Source: Simkania negevensis
GTDB lineage: Bacteria > Chlamydiota > Chlamydiia > Chlamydiales > JAFITR01
Direction: 5' to 3'
Assembly: GCA_017116025.1 (NCBI GenBank)
Contig: JAFITR010000082.1
Location: 1-6,911 of the forward strand
DNA length: 6,911 nt
In this document: in pieces, positions 5,340-6,911 of the stretch
How the letters are laid out: each line of letters starts with the position of its first letter
Numbering within the stretch: position 1 is the first letter of the stretch
The notes under the pieces: generated by a model
Databases searched by the model: none
Told to the model about the DNA's origin: nothing
Seen by the model: only the letters and a program-made list of their open reading frames with translations
Program-made: the position numbers and the translations under genes

Positions 5340-6600
5340 TGAGGAGGCGCATGGCGTCTCTTCTGCGCAGGCGTGTTCTTTTGTCGTTGGTTTGGAAGGA
5401 GAGGCGTTCTTGGATGGTGTGTGCTTGGGTGTAATTGCCTGCGCGGGCCTCACACGCGCTGAGCAGGTCCCACGAAGAGGTGTCGGGGATGAATTCTAAA
5501 GCTTTTTTTGCCATAGTGAGGCCTTGTGCGGCGGAGAGGGTACGTGTTAGCCCTACGCCGAACATCCATGCAAGAGCGCGGTATCCTGCTGCACAGTCGT
5601 TATGCTTTTCGATGAGAAGCAGGTAGATTTTTTCTGCTTCATCCCACCTCTGTAGACATTCGAGGCCATATCCTAGGAATTTTAAGGGGACAACGGAATC
5701 ATCACCTTTATCCATTGCCATTTTCAGGTAGATTTCTGCGTAGCGGTATTGTTGCATGTGCGTAGCGCAAATGCCTGCATGGCGAAGTAGCTTGGGGTTG
5801 CTTGTTTCCCATGCTTTGCCTTTCTGGTATACGTCGAGGGCTTTTTCGTAGAGCCCTTGTTCTTCTAAACATTTTCCGAGGCCTAGAGTCGCTTGCACGT
5901 TGCCCGAGTCGACGAGTATGATCTTATGAAAGATGTTTTCTGCTGCTGCTGTTTCCCCGAGTTTATAAAGGGCAGATCCTAAGTTAAGCAGAGTTTGTGG
6001 GGTGTCCCACTGGCACTTTTGGGCGCGCATGTAGTATTCCGCTGCGCGCGGATAATTTTCACAATAGAAGTAGCAATCGCCTGCTAGGGCATGAGCCTGG
6101 CCGTTTGCTGTTTCGATCAATGCAGAGGAAAGCAGTGACAAAGCTGTCTCGTAGTCGTTGTTACTCACGTAGGCACGGGCAAGGAGCAGCTGTTCCTTTT
6201 CTGTTGTAAGGATGGCTTTGCATTGCAACAGCAGTTCTAAAGCCTCTGCTTCTCGAGAATTGTCGAGGAGTAATTCTCCCTTTTCTCGTAAAAGGATGAG
6301 TTCGTCAGGCGATTCTTTTAACGCTTCGTCAATGAACAAGAGGGCCTCTTCCCCTTTGCCATTGATTGTAAGAGCTTCGATGTTGAGTAACCGGGCAGGT
6401 AAGTCCCAGCCTTCGCGTAGCTGTGTGTAGCGTTGGATCTCTTTGAACGCTTCAGAAGTTTCTCCTAAGGCGAGATATTTGGACGCTTTGTGGAGCATCT
6501 CCTTTAAAGCCTTTTTTGTAACTCGACGACTCTTGAGCCATTCTCTGAGGGCAAGAAAGCCTAAAAGGAGGATGACGGCAAGGATGATTAGGTAGTACAA
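5287..6600 (-). CDS. Membrane-anchored tetratricopeptide-repeat protein
   Basis: This 437-residue protein has one N-terminal hydrophobic helix (residues 2-18) followed by a basic stretch (RRVTKKALK), then repeated 34-residue helix pairs of TPR type from about 69 to 400. Clear units are at 203-236 (TLLNLGSALYKLGETAAAENIF), 237-270, 271-303, 304-337 and 338-372. It ends in a basic tail (409-425) and TEDQIPHVSVA. The single signal-anchor suggests the repeats are displayed on one face of the inner membrane as a scaffold for partner proteins; no enzyme domain is seen, and the partner is unknown. The start is TTG 6600, supported by GGAG at 6611-6608 with a seven-base gap and by the hydrophobic helix beginning at once. 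A TAAAAT (6648-6643, minus strand) is a possible -10, without a good -35. Its last codons lie in the direct repeat shared with the porter gene end. Confidence 0.85.
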   Translation of the reverse strand: MYYLIILAVILLLGFLALREWLKSRRVTKKALKEMLHKASKYLALGETSEAFKEIQRYTQLREGWDLPARLLNIEALTINGKGEEALLFIDEALKESPDELILLREKGELLLDNSREAEALELLLQCKAILTTEKEQLLLARAYVSNNDYETALSLLSSALIETANGQAHALAGDCYFYCENYPRAAEYYMRAQKCQWDTPQTLLNLGSALYKLGETAAAENIFHKIILVDSGNVQATLGLGKCLEEQGLYEKALDVYQKGKAWETSNPKLLRHAGICATHMQQYRYAEIYLKMAMDKGDDSVVPLKFLGYGLECLQRWDEAEKIYLLLIEKHNDCAAGYRALAWMFGVGLTRTLSAAQGLTMAKKALEFIPDTSSWDLLSACEARAGNYTQAHTIQERLSFQTNDKRTRLRRRDAMRLLKKKRPLTEDQIPHVSVA

Positions 6601-6742
6601 ATTACTACTCCAGTTAAGTCATTAGGCTTCACAATGATAGCTATTTTAAACAATACTTGCAGTAACAAATGTCTTTATTTTTGTCTAGGAATTATTTTTA
6701 TGAATCACCAGAGAGTCAGTTGATAAGATAGGGACAAGAGGG
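6601..6742. other. Intergenic region upstream of the TPR gene
   Basis: AT-rich region holding the TPR gene ribosome site (6608-6611) and a weak -10-like TAAAAT on the minus strand. A plus-strand ATG at 6700 with an AGGA before it opens only a seven-codon frame and is not a gene. The left part of an uncertain minus-strand frame (stop at 6685) falls here. Confidence 0.4.
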
Positions 6743-6911
6743 ACGACAGAGACAGCAGAAGCGCTGTTCGTTTTTGTCGTTTCGCTCTTCGATGTTGCTC
6801 GTTGAGAATCAACGCTCGAGTTTGGCCCGAAGGCCTTCTCGAGTTTGGCAGTTTTGGAACCAGACCGCAGGTCTGAAACTTCTTCAGGCCGAAGGTCTGA
6901 CATGTAACAGC
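6685..6911 (-). CDS. Uncertain low-complexity reading frame, possibly a gene 3' end (partial)
   Basis: The minus strand is open from the window edge to a stop at 6685, with an internal ATG at 6903 giving 72 residues. The product is rich in Ser, Thr, Lys and Val, with an eight-residue repeat beginning SDLRPEEV then SDLRSGSK. No domain is recognised and no ribosome site can be judged because the window ends eight bases upstream. Since the frame stays open to the edge, this may be the tail of a longer protein, 84 bases upstream of the TPR gene and in the same direction. Equally it may be chance openness through palindromic repeats, which tend to lack stops when GC-rich. Confidence 0.25.
   Translation of the reverse strand, partial: CYMSDLRPEEVSDLRSGSKTAKLEKAFGPNSSVDSQRATSKSETTKTNSASAVSVVPLVPILSTDSLVIHKNNS
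6743..6908. repeat. Cluster of consecutive hairpins with 23-24-bp tandem palindromic units
   Basis: Hairpins in order: ACGACA/TGTCGT (6743-6748 with 6775-6780) enclosing ACAGC/GCTGT (6752-6756 with 6763-6767); CGTTGA-GAA-TCAACG (6800-6814); CTCGAG/CTCGAG enclosing GGCC-CGAA-GGCC (6815-6843); CAGACC-GCA-GGTCTG (6861-6875); CAGGCC-GAA-GGTCTG (6885-6899). From 6815 the sequence divides into units of 23, 23, 24 and 24 bases: the first two begin CTCGAGTTTGGC, the last two begin CAGRCCG-A-GGTCTGA. In the last hairpin the stem holds as a G-U pair only in plus-strand RNA. This could be a repetitive palindromic element, a structured RNA, or a leader of the downstream gene; it continues to the window edge. 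Confidence 0.6.

Noticed and set aside
5163..5453. 97-residue extension of the nucleosidase-like protein upstream of ATG 5162.
   Set aside because: It is the shadow of the TPR gene end and would place the promoter and signal peptide inside the protein.
6815..6908. CRISPR array.
   Set aside because: Units are contiguous and palindromic with no distinct spacers of constant length, and no cas gene is present.

Overview
This window is bacterial, with dense genes, short spacers and Shine-Dalgarno sites of GAGG or GGAG type. A lipoprotein-free signal peptide on one product and a membrane-anchored TPR protein suggest a Gram-negative cell envelope. The gene set is sugar and nucleoside scavenging with no amino-acid biosynthesis, which would suit a host-associated organism such as an environmental chlamydia. 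That taxonomic reading is a guess: nothing here is diagnostic.

Left half (1-4190). A cytoplasmic glycerophosphodiester phosphodiesterase (+, 167-868) converges on, and overlaps by 35 bp, a two-gene minus-strand operon for a split transketolase (thiamine-diphosphate-binding N subunit at 1804-2640, pyrimidine-binding/C subunit at 834-1793). The operon diverges across a 155-bp promoter region from a 12-helix sugar:proton symporter of the MFS sugar porter family (+, 2796-4151). Uptake of a free sugar and two-carbon-unit transfer could therefore be co-regulated.

Middle (4131-5339). A near-identical 60-bp direct repeat (57/60) flanks a cassette holding a long imperfect palindrome with IS5/IS903-like ends and a minus-strand gene for a signal-peptide-bearing protein of the nucleoside phosphorylase/nucleosidase superfamily. 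Each repeat copy contains both the last codons and stop of the sugar porter reading frame (+) and the last codons and stop of the downstream TPR gene (-). The simplest reading is that the porter and TPR genes were once directly convergent with overlapping 3' ends, and that the nucleosidase cassette was inserted with duplication of the overlap, so both genes kept intact ends.

Right end (5287-6911). A membrane-anchored TPR protein (-, TTG start) is followed by about 310 bp without a secure gene. That stretch contains a succession of hairpins and 23-24-bp tandem palindromic units, overlapped by a low-complexity reading frame that may be the 3' end of a gene running off the window.

No tRNA, rRNA, CRISPR array or intact transposase gene was seen.
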